Shown: positions 48,784 to 58,456 of the stretch, piece after piece | Layout of the letters: each line of letters opens with the position of its first letter | Position numbering within the stretch: position 1 is the stretch's first letter | Origin: Chloroflexus sp. Y-396-1 | GTDB lineage: Bacteria; Chloroflexota; Chloroflexia; Chloroflexales; Chloroflexaceae | Direction: 5' to 3' | Assembly (NCBI RefSeq): GCF_000516515.1 | Contig: NZ_KI911784.1 | Span: 4,378,633-4,442,632 of the forward strand | Length of the DNA: 64,000 nucleotides | Position numbers and translations under genes: made by a program | The notes under the pieces: generated by a model | Told to the model about the DNA's origin: nothing | Seen by the model: the letters and a program-made list of their open reading frames with translations, nothing else | The model's database searches: none

Positions 48784-49083
48784 CCACCCGAACAACGCAG
48801 ACTGCTGCGCCAAACCACTGCCCATCGACAGCGGAAGCGGCTTATTAGCGGTACTCACAGACGGTTCATCGCGCTTCCCTGAACGGCCTGATGAGACTGT
48901 CGCCCATCTCGACAGCAGCGAGTGTCAAGCAGGCGGTTGCACATACCCACGGTTCGTGCAACCTTACTCCACAAGTCAAGTATATCACCTCTGATCGGCT
49001 TTTGCAAACGTTTGTTGAACGAATTTTCGTCGCCTGATCGAACACATGTTTTGATAGATACGCTATCCATCAGCAAGATGTGG
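48784..49083. other. Divergent intergenic region between nusA and the gyrB-linked membrane protein
   Basis: About 300 nt without a convincing gene. It holds a hairpin GGTTGCAC (48935-48942)/GTGCAACC (48956-48963). An element CGAACACATGTTTT (49040-49053) resembles a Gram-positive type SOS box but lacks one conserved arm base. No other feature is seen. Confidence 0.4.
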
Positions 49084-49089
49084 TATAAT
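49081..49089 (+). promoter_or_regulatory. Extended -10 promoter before the membrane protein gene
   Basis: TGGTATAAT (TGn plus TATAAT at 49084-49089) without a matching -35. Initiation 7 nt downstream falls on the A of the ATG at 49096, so the transcript may be leaderless. Confidence 0.5.
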
Positions 49090-49095
49090 AAGCTG

Positions 49096-49977
49096 ATGAG
49101 CGGCGAGCGAATGAGCAAGCGCATGCGCCAACCATTGTATGTAACCGATGCACTGGCTGTCGGCTATACCGCAATTTCCCGTCAGCCTTTCATTTTGCTC
49201 TTCTCGATTGGGTTGAGCGTTTATCTCTGGCTCGGCAGTGCAATCGTGCTAGCGTTGCCGCCTACTGATGTTCAGGACATCGTTACCCAATGGCTTGGTA
49301 CTTTCCATGCCATCGATGCACGTACCCTATTGCTCATTACCAATGTGATACCTGTTCTGGCGCCTGGCCCGGAAGCTACGCTACCGCCACCGCTCTATCT
49401 ACCCGTTGCCCAATTTGTCATCGCGGTCATTAGTCTTAATCTGATCGCTCTCAGTCTTAGTAGTGGTTTCATGGTTCTTTTACGCCAGATGATTCTGAAC
49501 GAACGGTCTGAGTGGAAGATCACGCTGGTGCGTAGCCTGACCGTTGCATACCATCTGGCAGGCTTCTTCGGGATCGCTGGTGGTGTGCTTGGGCCACTGT
49601 TTGGATTAAGTGTGTTGATTGTGTTCTACATTCCTGCGGCAACACCGTTCATATATAATGGATGGATCCTGCTGGGCATCTTTGCCCTAGTAGGATTCGG
49701 TCTGACACCAGAGATTATCATTCTACATAACGAACGACCAGTCGCAGCACTGCGCAAGAGCTGGCAACTTGCGCGCCGGCGCTGGTTCGCAATTGCCACG
49801 TTTCTGGCTGTCTGTACCATTGTCGAAGTTGGGTTCGCCCAGATCTGGCGTGCGCTGGCAACTCAGCCGGGCTGGCTGGCGCCAGCCATTATTGGGAATG
49901 CCTACATCGGTAGCGGCCTCCGTGCCGCTCGCCTGCAATTTTACCGCGCCCACGCTGCGACAGTTGCTTTGTCGTAG
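49096..49977 (+). CDS. Multi-pass membrane protein of unknown function upstream of gyrB
   Basis: 293 residues from the ATG at 49096; the ATG at 49111 is also possible, and longer frames run upstream of the promoter. About six membrane helices are visible: PFILLFSIGLSVYLWLGSAIVLAL, LPVAQFVIAVISLNLIALSLSSGFMVLL, LAGFFGIAGGVLGPLFGLSVLIVFYI, GWILLGIFALVGFGLTPEIIILH, and WFAIATFLAVCTIVEVGFA. A segment NERPVAALRKSWQLARRRWF recalls the DUF975/glycerophosphodiester phosphodiesterase membrane-domain type repeat, which often sits between such helices. No enzymatic motif. gyrB follows after 37 nt. Confidence 0.7.
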   Translation: MSGERMSKRMRQPLYVTDALAVGYTAISRQPFILLFSIGLSVYLWLGSAIVLALPPTDVQDIVTQWLGTFHAIDARTLLLITNVIPVLAPGPEATLPPPLYLPVAQFVIAVISLNLIALSLSSGFMVLLRQMILNERSEWKITLVRSLTVAYHLAGFFGIAGGVLGPLFGLSVLIVFYIPAATPFIYNGWILLGIFALVGFGLTPEIIILHNERPVAALRKSWQLARRRWFAIATFLAVCTIVEVGFAQIWRALATQPGWLAPAIIGNAYIGSGLRAARLQFYRAHAATVALS

Positions 49978-50014
49978 TCGGCGCAAACGTGTTGGACGAC
50001 GAGGTACATAGACT

Positions 50015-51925
50015 ATGACGAGTGAACGACCAACAACCTACGATGAGAGTCAGATTCAGGTGCTTGAGGGCATGGAAGCTGTCCGCAAGCGACCTGGGAT
50101 GTACATTGGCCCAACCGATATTAACGGCCTGCACACGATGGTGCGCGAGGTCGTTGATAATTCGGTTGATGAAGTCATGGCCGGACGAGCAACTAGTGTG
50201 AGCGTGACTATCCACCGTGATGGTTCGGTGACGGTTAGTGATGATGGTTCAGGGATTCCGGTCGGTATCCACCCGAAAGAGGGGATCAGTACGCTTACCC
50301 TCGTTATGACTCGACTACACGCTGGTGGAAAGTTTGGTAGTGGTGGCTATAAGGTCTCGTCTGGTCTGCATGGCGTTGGTGTCTCGGCAGTCAATGCGCT
50401 TTCAGCCTATATGCGAGTTGATGTCTACCGCAATGGTCGTCACTACTACCAGGAGTATCGTGCCGGCGTGCCGGTAACCGATGTTATTGATCTCGAACCA
50501 ACCGACCGCCACGGCACCACCACGCGCTTTCTACCCGATACCACCATCATTCAAACGCTCGACTACAATTTTGATACGCTGGCTCAGCGCTTCCGCGAAA
50601 TGAGCTACCTGAATAAGGGACTACGCTTCAAGTTCGTTGATGAACGAACCAATCGCGAACTCAACTTTTACTTTGAAGGTGGGATCGTTTCATATGTGCG
50701 CCACCTCAATAAAGACAAGACAGTTCTCCACCGTCAGCCGTTTTATGTCGAGCGAATGGTAGACGATGTGATGGTGGAGATCGCATTGCAATATACCGAC
50801 TCGTTTGACACCGACAATGTCTATACCTTTGCCAATAACATTAATAATGTTGACGGCGGTTCGCATCTGTCGGGGTTTCGTACTGCACTGACGCGAGTCA
50901 TCAATAATTACGCACGGGCGAAAGGATTACTGAAAGAAAATGAGAGCAATCTCACCGGTGATGATGTGCGCGAGGGATTAACGGCGGTGATCAGTGTTAA
51001 GCTGAAAGATCCCCAGTTCTCGTCGCAAACGAAAGAGAAGCTGGTCAGTCCGGAGGCTGCGAGTGCTGTTGCTACCGTCTTTAGCGATGCGTTCAGCACC
51101 TGGCTCGACGAAAACCCCACGGAAGCGCGCCGGATTATCGAGAAGGCTATTTCGGCTGCACGAACTCGGCTCGCGGTGCAGAAGGTGCGCGAGACGGCTC
51201 GCAAGAGTGCAATGGAAGGATTTTCATTGCCTGGAAAGCTGGCCGATTGCTCCGATCCGAATCCAGCTCGCTGTGAGTTGTACATCGTCGAGGGGGATAG
51301 CGCAGGTGGCACCGCCAAACAAGGACGTGATCGCCGCTTCCAGGCAGTTCTGCCGTTGCGGGGCAAGATTCTGAATGTCGAGAAGAGTCGGCTTGACCGC
51401 ATGCTTTCGAATGCAGAAGTGCGAGCGTTGATTACGGCTATTGGAACTTCGATTGGCGATCAATTTGACCTGAGTAAGCTGCGCTACCATCGTATCTTTC
51501 TGATGACTGATGCTGATGTTGATGGTAGCCACATTCGGACGCTCTTGCTGACCTTCTTCTTCCGGCATATGCGTCCACTGATAACGAACGGACATCTTTT
51601 TATCGCTCAGCCGCCACTTTACCGGATCAGGCATGGCCGTGAACAGGTGTATACCTATTCTGATGCCGAGCGGGATGCGTATCTGAGCAAGCTGCCACCT
51701 GGAACAAAAGTGGAGATTCAGCGATACAAAGGTTTAGGTGAGATGAACGCCGAGCAGCTTTGGGAAACGACGATGAACCCACAAAATCGGGTGATCCTTC
51801 AGGTCACCCTGGAAGATGCAGCCCGCGCCGATGAGACCTTCACGATGCTGATGGGTGATCTGGTGCCGCCACGACGACGGTTCATTCAAACCCACGCGAA
51901 CGAGGTTGTCGAGCTGGATATTTAA
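50015..51925 (+). CDS. gyrB: DNA gyrase subunit B
   Basis: 636 residues, full length. GHKL ATPase: [47 protein letters not shown], and [14 protein letters not shown]. Transducer [47 protein letters not shown], and [20 protein letters not shown]-terminus [20 protein letters not shown]. With GyrA it introduces negative supercoils. A terminator at 51965 follows. Confidence 0.97.
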   Translation: MTSERPTTYDESQIQVLEGMEAVRKRPGMYIGPTDINGLHTMVREVVDNSVDEVMAGRATSVSVTIHRDGSVTVSDDGSGIPVGIHPKEGISTLTLVMTRLHAGGKFGSGGYKVSSGLHGVGVSAVNALSAYMRVDVYRNGRHYYQEYRAGVPVTDVIDLEPTDRHGTTTRFLPDTTIIQTLDYNFDTLAQRFREMSYLNKGLRFKFVDERTNRELNFYFEGGIVSYVRHLNKDKTVLHRQPFYVERMVDDVMVEIALQYTDSFDTDNVYTFANNINNVDGGSHLSGFRTALTRVINNYARAKGLLKENESNLTGDDVREGLTAVISVKLKDPQFSSQTKEKLVSPEAASAVATVFSDAFSTWLDENPTEARRIIEKAISAARTRLAVQKVRETARKSAMEGFSLPGKLADCSDPNPARCELYIVEGDSAGGTAKQGRDRRFQAVLPLRGKILNVEKSRLDRMLSNAEVRALITAIGTSIGDQFDLSKLRYHRIFLMTDADVDGSHIRTLLLTFFFRHMRPLITNGHLFIAQPPLYRIRHGREQVYTYSDAERDAYLSKLPPGTKVEIQRYKGLGEMNAEQLWETTMNPQNRVILQVTLEDAARADETFTMLMGDLVPPRRRFIQTHANEVVELDI

Positions 51926-51964
51926 CAGCGATTGGGTAATATAGTGTAATATAGCGCATCGGCA

Positions 51965-51997
51965 AAGCGAGGGGAGACGACCCTCGCTTAATTTTTA
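51965..51997 (+). terminator. Rho-independent terminator of gyrB
   Basis: AAGCGAGGG (51965-51973) pairs with CCCTCGCTT (51981-51989), followed by AATTTTTAT. Confidence 0.9.
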
Positions 51998-52113
51998 TGT
52001 CAAATAAGAGCACTGCATGAAATTTCGCCATCGTGGATGGCAACCGTGCAACTTGGCAGGCCTCTCCTGCGTACATAGTGTCATAGATCATCATATTCGA
52101 AGAGGAGGCATTC

Positions 52114-53865
52114 ATGACGGTCGATCCATTTTCGCTGCCACCCGTGACCTCTCAACCACCACGACGCAGTAATCTCTTCTTCCTTATCGCAGGTATATCG
52201 GTCGGTGTATTATTGATCGCCATTGGCGCAGGCGCGCTCCTGTTCAATCTGCTCACCCAACGTTCCAGCAAGATTCCGGAACTGCTGCCATCCGAAACCC
52301 AGATCTTTGCAGCGATCACCCCTAACCTGAGCGACCTGCCCAACATCGACCGCCTGCGCCGTGCCTTTCCTGAAACGTTCGATTACCAGAACGACCAGAC
52401 TACATCCGATCTGCTTGCCGAACAATTCGGAGTTTCATTCAACGAAGATATTGCACCATGGATCGGTGCTGAAATGGCATTCGCCGTGTATGGGTTGCCG
52501 ATTGAACGTCTGGTTGAACCCGATTTGGGGAACTTAGACTCGCCGTTTGGTCTCTCAACACCGCCGATACCCGCGAATGATACAGCGATTAGCGAAGGGA
52601 ATATTTTGCTTGTTGTAAGTGTACGCGATCAGCGTGCGGCACAGGATTTTCTTGATAAACAGCGTGCCTATCGTGAAAGCAAGGGTGAGCGGTTTACCAG
52701 CAGTACAACCAGTGGTGTTACCGTTTATTATGCGAGTGACACCCCAGATAATGTGTTTGCTGCATTTGCCCTCGCCCGCGATATGGTGGTCTTTGCCAAC
52801 AAACCTGACGGGATTACGAACCTGATCCAACAACCGTCGGATACCTCACTGGCACGAAATGCGTCGTTTCAGGCCACCGTCCAAAGTTTACCAAATGACC
52901 GCATTGGTACGATCTACATCGCCGGGAACACGATCGCACAGTTGACGCAAACTGCTATCGGTACAGCTAATCTGAGCGATACAGTACCGTTTGCACAAGA
53001 TGCGATGAAAATCGGACAGGCCATGCACGGTATTGGGCTAACCATGGCTGTGATCGAAGATGGACTGCGGTTTGATGCGACAGCAGTTTTGGATCAAGAG
53101 CGCTTGAGTGGCGAGTTGCGCGAGCGCCTCAAAACCTTCCGACCAGCGGTATCACCGGAACGCGCCGCTAATGTTAGTAGCGACGCAGTGGGTGTAATCA
53201 GTTTTGCTATTCCCGCCGATTGGGGTCAGCAACTGCGCGATCAACTGGCTGCTTCACTCGACACTGCCAACACCTTACGCGATCTCGAACGTAGCCTCAA
53301 TATTGACCTGGAACGTGATCTGTTTCGTTGGTTTCACGGTGAAGGAGTGATCGCCATTCTGCCCAACAATAGCATTGATCTGCCGGTCGGTGGCTACTTC
53401 GCTTTACAGGTGACCGATCAGTCGGCAGCTCAAGATGGGATGCAGACCCTGACAACGCTCATCGAAGACTTAATTGGGGTCTCGTTCGAGGACGTTTCAA
53501 TTGGGCGCACACAGGTAAAGGCAATCACCGAGGCAGATTTCTTCATCGGTTACGGTTTTAACGGGCGTGATCTGGTTATTGCCGTGGGTCGTTCGGCGAT
53601 GGAGTCGGCATTTGGAGCTGAAAAGAAACTGGCGAGTGTTGCCGCCTACACCGATGCGATCAAGGCAATGCCATCACCAAACCCTGGTATTTTTTATGTT
53701 AACTTACAGGCAGCCCGCGAGCTAAGCAATCGGCTTGGTAACGATGTCGATCCAGAATTCGATCAGCGGCTGACCCCATTCCGGGCAATGACAACAAGTG
53801 GCACTGTTGGGATCGATGATCGTGGTGTGGCACGTGGCACGCTTCTCTTGAGCATTGCGCCGTGA
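52114..53865 (+). CDS. DUF3352-type membrane-anchored protein
   Basis: 583 residues. A short cytoplasmic Pro-rich N-terminus, one membrane helix (LFFLIAGISVGVLLIAIGAGALLFNLL), then a large outside domain beginning ELLPSETQIFAAITPNLSDLPNIDRLRRAF. The pattern IAPWIGAEMAFAVYGL..., LLVVSVRDQRAAQDFLDKQRA, and GEGVIAILPNNSIDLPVGGYFALQVTDQSAA is that of DUF3352 proteins, common in Chloroflexota and cyanobacteria. Function unknown. AGAGGAGG precedes the ATG. Confidence 0.8.
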   Translation: MTVDPFSLPPVTSQPPRRSNLFFLIAGISVGVLLIAIGAGALLFNLLTQRSSKIPELLPSETQIFAAITPNLSDLPNIDRLRRAFPETFDYQNDQTTSDLLAEQFGVSFNEDIAPWIGAEMAFAVYGLPIERLVEPDLGNLDSPFGLSTPPIPANDTAISEGNILLVVSVRDQRAAQDFLDKQRAYRESKGERFTSSTTSGVTVYYASDTPDNVFAAFALARDMVVFANKPDGITNLIQQPSDTSLARNASFQATVQSLPNDRIGTIYIAGNTIAQLTQTAIGTANLSDTVPFAQDAMKIGQAMHGIGLTMAVIEDGLRFDATAVLDQERLSGELRERLKTFRPAVSPERAANVSSDAVGVISFAIPADWGQQLRDQLAASLDTANTLRDLERSLNIDLERDLFRWFHGEGVIAILPNNSIDLPVGGYFALQVTDQSAAQDGMQTLTTLIEDLIGVSFEDVSIGRTQVKAITEADFFIGYGFNGRDLVIAVGRSAMESAFGAEKKLASVAAYTDAIKAMPSPNPGIFYVNLQAARELSNRLGNDVDPEFDQRLTPFRAMTTSGTVGIDDRGVARGTLLLSIAP

Positions 53866-54231
53866 AGATCGGGCGAGTCCTGCGGGTGGGGTACCATCGG
53901 GTAAAGGCGACGCATGCGTCGCCTTTACCGCGTTGTCAAGTGTGTTCATTGGCGAATGCACCTCCCCTTTCCTTTTGGGTCAGGGGGAAGGTGAGGGAGC
54001 TGCCCTCCTATACGCCGATGGGTATGATCAACGCACCAACGAGAGGGCCGGTTGCAGACCTCTGTTGATGCAGATACTATGAGAACGCCCCTTCTTAACT
54101 CATGCCTCTTCCTCTCTTCATCTCACTGCTCACAGGTAGATGAAAAGCGGAGCCTCCCTGCGCTCGTACCATTCTTTCCGGCCGGCTATGGTACGATAGA
54201 TAGGGAGTCACTTGAAAGAGGAGTAACACTG
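53866..54231. other. Intergenic region with a perfect palindrome
   Basis: 366 nt with no convincing gene. The 30-bp perfect palindrome at 53900-53929 is the only clear structure, apart from GAAAGAGGAG before the next gene. Confidence 0.5.
53900..53929. repeat. 30-bp perfect palindrome
   Basis: The left arm GGTAAAGGCGACGCA (53900-53914) is followed directly by its exact reverse complement with no loop. It lies 34 nt after the DUF3352 stop. No T-run follows. Confidence 0.9.
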
Positions 54232-56526
54232 ATGACTCAACAACCTCCGCATCGGTACCTCGGCAAAGCCCGCAAATCGGTTGATGGCATTGAAAAAGTA
54301 ACCGGACGCGCTCGTTATGCCGGTGATGTTTACCTTCCCGGTATGCTTCACGGCAAGCTTGCCCTGAGTATGTACGCCCATGCGCGGATTGTGAGGATCG
54401 ATACCGCCGCAGCAAAAGCTATTCCCGGTGTGGTTGCGGTGTTGACCGCGCACGACTTGCCGGTTCGACAGCAGCAGCCTTCATCGCGGCAAACGACCAC
54501 ACTAGCCCGAGATGTGGTTCGCTATCGTGGTGAACCGGTTGCACTGGTGTTAGCAACACACCTAGCAGCGGCTGAAGATGCGGTCGCTGCGCTACAGATA
54601 GACTACGAACCACTTCCTGCCGTCGCCACCGTAGAAGCAGCACTCGATCCGGCAGCACTGGTTATCTGGCCGCAAGGTGCGCCACAGGCTGATACCGACC
54701 TTACAGCCGCTCATGCAGCCGTCGCCCGTGGCGAAGAACAGAACGGGCATGGAGCCTCGAACGTACACGAGCGGAAGCGGTTTAGTCGCGGCGATGCACG
54801 TACCGCTCTGGCCGCTGCTGATGTGGTGGTAGCAGGCACATACCGAACCTCAATCGTCCATCAGGGGTATCTGGAACCGCACGCAGTCGTGGCCGACATC
54901 GATCCGATACGCAAGCAGATTACCCTATACACCAGTACTCAGGGACAATTTGGGGTACGTGACGAGGTAGCGCGCCTGTTAGGTCTGCGGCCGAGTCAGG
55001 TGACCGTTGTACCGATGACGGTAGGCGGCGGTTTTGGTGCCAAGTACGGCATTCTCGAACCGTTGGCTGCGGCGGCGGCGATGGCTGTTGGACGCCCGGT
55101 ACGCATCGTTCTCGATCGAAGCGAAGATTTTCTCACGACGACGCCATCACCGGCAAGTACGATCACGCTCAAGCTAGGGGCTACCCGTGAAGGAATTCTT
55201 ACCGCACTGGTTGCCGAAATCGTGATCGACAATGGTGTGTACCCATTTACCCTCGGCGGCATCATGAGCACGCTGCTGGGCGGGTACTATCGTTGTCCCA
55301 ACGTACAGATTGATGTTGTGGAAGTACTGACCCACAAACCACAGGCTGGCGCTTACCGTGCGCCGGGCGCGCCACAAGTCACGTTTGCGCTCGAATCGAG
55401 CATTGACGAGCTGGCTCATCGATTAGGGCTTGATCCGTTAGAGGTGCGCATGCGCAACGCGGCGACCACCGGTGATCCAATGGGGAATAATGATCCATGG
55501 CCATCGATGGGTCTTACGAAGGTCCTAGAAGTCGCCGCTGCACACCCGCTCTGGCGTAACCGCACTACAGGGAGCGGTATCGGGATGGCTATTGGCGGCT
55601 GGCCGTGTGGAATGTCGCCAGCCGCAGCAGTCTGTCGGGTTGATACCGATGGAATAGTACGGGTTCATGTCGGGTCAGTAGACATTTCGGGTGTCAATAG
55701 TAGCTTTGTGTTGGTAGCGGCTGAGATTTTGGGAGTGTCGCCGGAACAGGTTGAAATTGTCGCCGGTGATACCCGCAGCGGACCGTTCGCCGGACCGAGC
55801 GGCGGCAGTCAGATTACGTACAGCGTCGCCGGGGCAGTTGCTGCCGCAGCTTGGGAAGCTCGTCGTCAACTGCTGGAGATCGCCGCTGATATGCTTGAAG
55901 CCCGGATTGATGACTTGGATATCCGAGAGGGAGAGGTTCTGATTCGTGGCGTTCCAGGGCGTTCGCTACCTATCGGTGAGGTAGCCCGCCGAGCACAAGA
56001 ACAGTCGGGTGGGCCAGGACCGATTGTTGGTGAAGGTCGAACAGCACCAGCCGAAAATGCACCGGGTTTTGTTGCGCATATTGTTCAGGTAGCAGTTGAT
56101 CGGGAAACCGGTCGGGTACAGCCGTTACGGTACGTTGCTATTCAGGATGTTGGCTTCCCACTCAACCCACTGATGGTAGAAGGACAAATCCACGGTGGTG
56201 CGGTGCAAGGGATCGGTTGGGGACTACACGAAGCCCTGCGCTACGACGAGCGCGGTGAACTGCTCACAGCCAGTTTGATGGACTATACCCTACCCCGTGC
56301 AGGCGACGTTCCATCAATTGAGGCCATCCTCGTGACCAATCCGGCGCCTAACGGGCCATTTGGCGCACGAGGTGTAGGCGAGCCTCCGATCACTGCTGGC
56401 GCAGCGGCTATCGCGAACGCCATCCGCGATGCGACAGGTGCGCGCATCTATGAACTACCAATGCACGATGAGATTGTTTTTCAAGCGATTCGGCAGGTAC
56501 AAGAGGGGGAGGACATCTCTTCGTGA
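54232..56526 (+). CDS. Xanthine dehydrogenase-family molybdopterin-binding large subunit
   Basis: 764 residues from the ATG at 54232 (AAAGAGGAG upstream); an in-frame ATG at 54052 is not used. Domain 1 at about 10-120 (GIEKVTGRARYAGDVYLPGMLHGKL), then the molybdenum-binding domains: HQGYLEPHAVVADID, STQGQFGVRDEVARLLG, GGGFGAKYGILEPLAAAAA, GAYRAPGAPQVTFALESSIDELA, and RGVGEPPITAGAAAIANAI carrying the catalytic Glu. The AYRCSFR loop of form I CO dehydrogenase is absent. The FAD and 2Fe-2S subunits that such enzymes need are not encoded nearby. Substrate unknown. Confidence 0.92.
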   Translation: MTQQPPHRYLGKARKSVDGIEKVTGRARYAGDVYLPGMLHGKLALSMYAHARIVRIDTAAAKAIPGVVAVLTAHDLPVRQQQPSSRQTTTLARDVVRYRGEPVALVLATHLAAAEDAVAALQIDYEPLPAVATVEAALDPAALVIWPQGAPQADTDLTAAHAAVARGEEQNGHGASNVHERKRFSRGDARTALAAADVVVAGTYRTSIVHQGYLEPHAVVADIDPIRKQITLYTSTQGQFGVRDEVARLLGLRPSQVTVVPMTVGGGFGAKYGILEPLAAAAAMAVGRPVRIVLDRSEDFLTTTPSPASTITLKLGATREGILTALVAEIVIDNGVYPFTLGGIMSTLLGGYYRCPNVQIDVVEVLTHKPQAGAYRAPGAPQVTFALESSIDELAHRLGLDPLEVRMRNAATTGDPMGNNDPWPSMGLTKVLEVAAAHPLWRNRTTGSGIGMAIGGWPCGMSPAAAVCRVDTDGIVRVHVGSVDISGVNSSFVLVAAEILGVSPEQVEIVAGDTRSGPFAGPSGGSQITYSVAGAVAAAAWEARRQLLEIAADMLEARIDDLDIREGEVLIRGVPGRSLPIGEVARRAQEQSGGPGPIVGEGRTAPAENAPGFVAHIVQVAVDRETGRVQPLRYVAIQDVGFPLNPLMVEGQIHGGAVQGIGWGLHEALRYDERGELLTASLMDYTLPRAGDVPSIEAILVTNPAPNGPFGARGVGEPPITAGAAAIANAIRDATGARIYELPMHDEIVFQAIRQVQEGEDISS

Positions 56527-56752
56527 TCTCGGGTAAGGGAGCGGGAACTAGCACGCCTCGCTAGGTGAGATCTAGTTTCTCCTCCCGCAAAAGCGGCGAG
56601 AAGATAGAATTCTCTGGGAGCGAATAGTACATGCATTTTCAGTAACTTGTCAGATGGTGTGTTCTAATCCGCTCGCTGCAATTGCAGCCTATGGAACTAG
56701 ACGATCCTGATTTGACATCATGGAGTGATAAGGCGCCTATATCAGGCAAGCC

Positions 56753-58285
56753 TCATCGCTCTCTCCCCAGCGATGGCAACCGCCGTCGCCATAGCAACCC
56801 GATCAACGTACTACCACACATCAACCAGCCAAACCAGTCGCCAGTATACGTATAGAAGGTGCGCTCTGAGAGAGTAAACGCTTCGCCGACGACAACACTA
56901 CGCTGATTGATGGCACTCTCGGCGGTTATTTGCCCGTAAGGATCGATCACCATTGCTATCCCGCTAGTCGCACCGGTGGCGAAGGTAACGCGATTCTCAA
57001 CCGCTCGTAGGACCGAATCGGCAGCATGTAGTCGGGGAAACCAGGGATTAGCGGCAAAGTCATCGTCTACCGGCATGAGCACAATCTGTGCGCCATGGCG
57101 GGCTAATTCGCGGACAATCCAGGTCGGATGACGATCCCAGCACACTCCCAGACCAACCTTGCCGTATGGCGTCGGAAAGATGGGAAACGTGGCTGAACCT
57201 GCGACAAAACCGAATGCCTGCTCACCACTGGTGAGGTTGATTTTAGCCCGCCGACCAACTTCTCGGCCATCAGGGCCGATCAGCACTGCTGCGTCGTGCA
57301 TACCGGCCTCTGCATGCCATACCATATCGGCCACCAAATACGTATTCAACTCACGCGCCAACCCCCCAAGCTGTGCGACAACTGTCGGATCATCGGCATC
57401 AGCAAATTCGTTCTCCGGCCACACCACAAAAGCCGGTTGAACATCGGCAACGCGGCGGGTTAAGGTTTCATTGATGCGAAAAATGGCCTGCGACATTGCC
57501 GGGGTGTCGGCATAGTACCCCTCTTGATCACGGGGAAGATTGCTCAGCCTCTGAACAGCAGGGTCTTGATTAACAAGATCAACTGTTCCGGCAACACGAA
57601 AGACCGGTGCCATAGCATCGGGTATCGTGAATGCCCCCCATCCAACCACAAGCAGCGCGAACAATAACCCGATCAAGGCAGGAGGATGCCAGCGGCGCTT
57701 TTGCCACCATTCCAGTATGTTCATCGTCAGAGCAACGTTTACCAGCATTATCAGAAAACTGAGACCAGGGAAACCGGTTATGGTGAGAATCTGGAGTGCT
57801 GGAGGAAAACGCCATTGACTTTTTGCCAATACCTCAATCCACCATTCGCTAACGACGGGGGCTACAAAACGGAGAAATTCCAGCGCCGACCAGGCGACCG
57901 GCAATCCCAGCAAACGAAACGGTTCTGGCAAGCGCTGTTGCAGAGTCGTACCAATATGAACGAGACCAGCGTAGAAGGTACCAACAGCCAGGATAAGAAG
58001 AATACCACCGACCATCCCGAACAGGGCCAGATACCAGAGATGGGTGAATGCCGACCAGATGATGCCGCAGGGCAGTGCCAAAAGGACATAGTGACGTGAC
58101 GATTGCGTATGTAACCCGAGCAAAAGGGGGATGAAGCCGACCCAGCCGAGGAAACCCCAATCAAGAACGGTCGGCATCGCCGCACCGAGCAATAGGCCAG
58201 ACATTGTTGATAGAGCGAGTGTTGGAAGCCATGACATTCTTGCGCCCACGGTAGACGGTGTCGGAGCAACCGGTTTGGCATTCAT
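56753..58285 (-). CDS. Apolipoprotein N-acyltransferase homologue (Lnt-like)
   Basis: 510 residues from the ATG at 58285, which has GGAGG 6 nt upstream; the ATG at 58291 is too close to it. About seven N-terminal membrane helices (to about 225) are followed by a nitrilase-fold domain. Catalytic triad by motif: VVWPENEFAD (Glu), RRAKINLTSGEQ (Lys), and LGVCWDRHPTW (Cys). A C-terminal helix ends the protein (WFGWLMCGSTLIGLLW). Lnt N-acylates lipoproteins at the outer face of the membrane. The loop residues after the triad differ from the E. coli type, so another amide-forming function is possible. Confidence 0.82.
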   Translation of the reverse strand: MNAKPVAPTPSTVGARMSWLPTLALSTMSGLLLGAAMPTVLDWGFLGWVGFIPLLLGLHTQSSRHYVLLALPCGIIWSAFTHLWYLALFGMVGGILLILAVGTFYAGLVHIGTTLQQRLPEPFRLLGLPVAWSALEFLRFVAPVVSEWWIEVLAKSQWRFPPALQILTITGFPGLSFLIMLVNVALTMNILEWWQKRRWHPPALIGLLFALLVVGWGAFTIPDAMAPVFRVAGTVDLVNQDPAVQRLSNLPRDQEGYYADTPAMSQAIFRINETLTRRVADVQPAFVVWPENEFADADDPTVVAQLGGLARELNTYLVADMVWHAEAGMHDAAVLIGPDGREVGRRAKINLTSGEQAFGFVAGSATFPIFPTPYGKVGLGVCWDRHPTWIVRELARHGAQIVLMPVDDDFAANPWFPRLHAADSVLRAVENRVTFATGATSGIAMVIDPYGQITAESAINQRSVVVGEAFTLSERTFYTYTGDWFGWLMCGSTLIGLLWRRRLPSLGRER

Positions 58286-58456
58286 CGACATCCTCCCTCC
58301 TTACGCTCGCGACCGGGGGAGCGAAAAGTACGACACCCCTAGGGTCATGCTATGACACAGGCCGGAAGCCCGCGCTCGCGGGAAAAGAGCGTTTCCTAAA
58401 CGAACGTCCATCACGGTAGTCCGCGTATCCGGTTAAACCAGAAAACAGGACATGCT

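Noticed and set aside
49040-49053. SOS-box-like CGAACACATGTTTT before the membrane protein and gyrB
   Set aside because: One arm is incomplete and no LexA or SOS gene is nearby.
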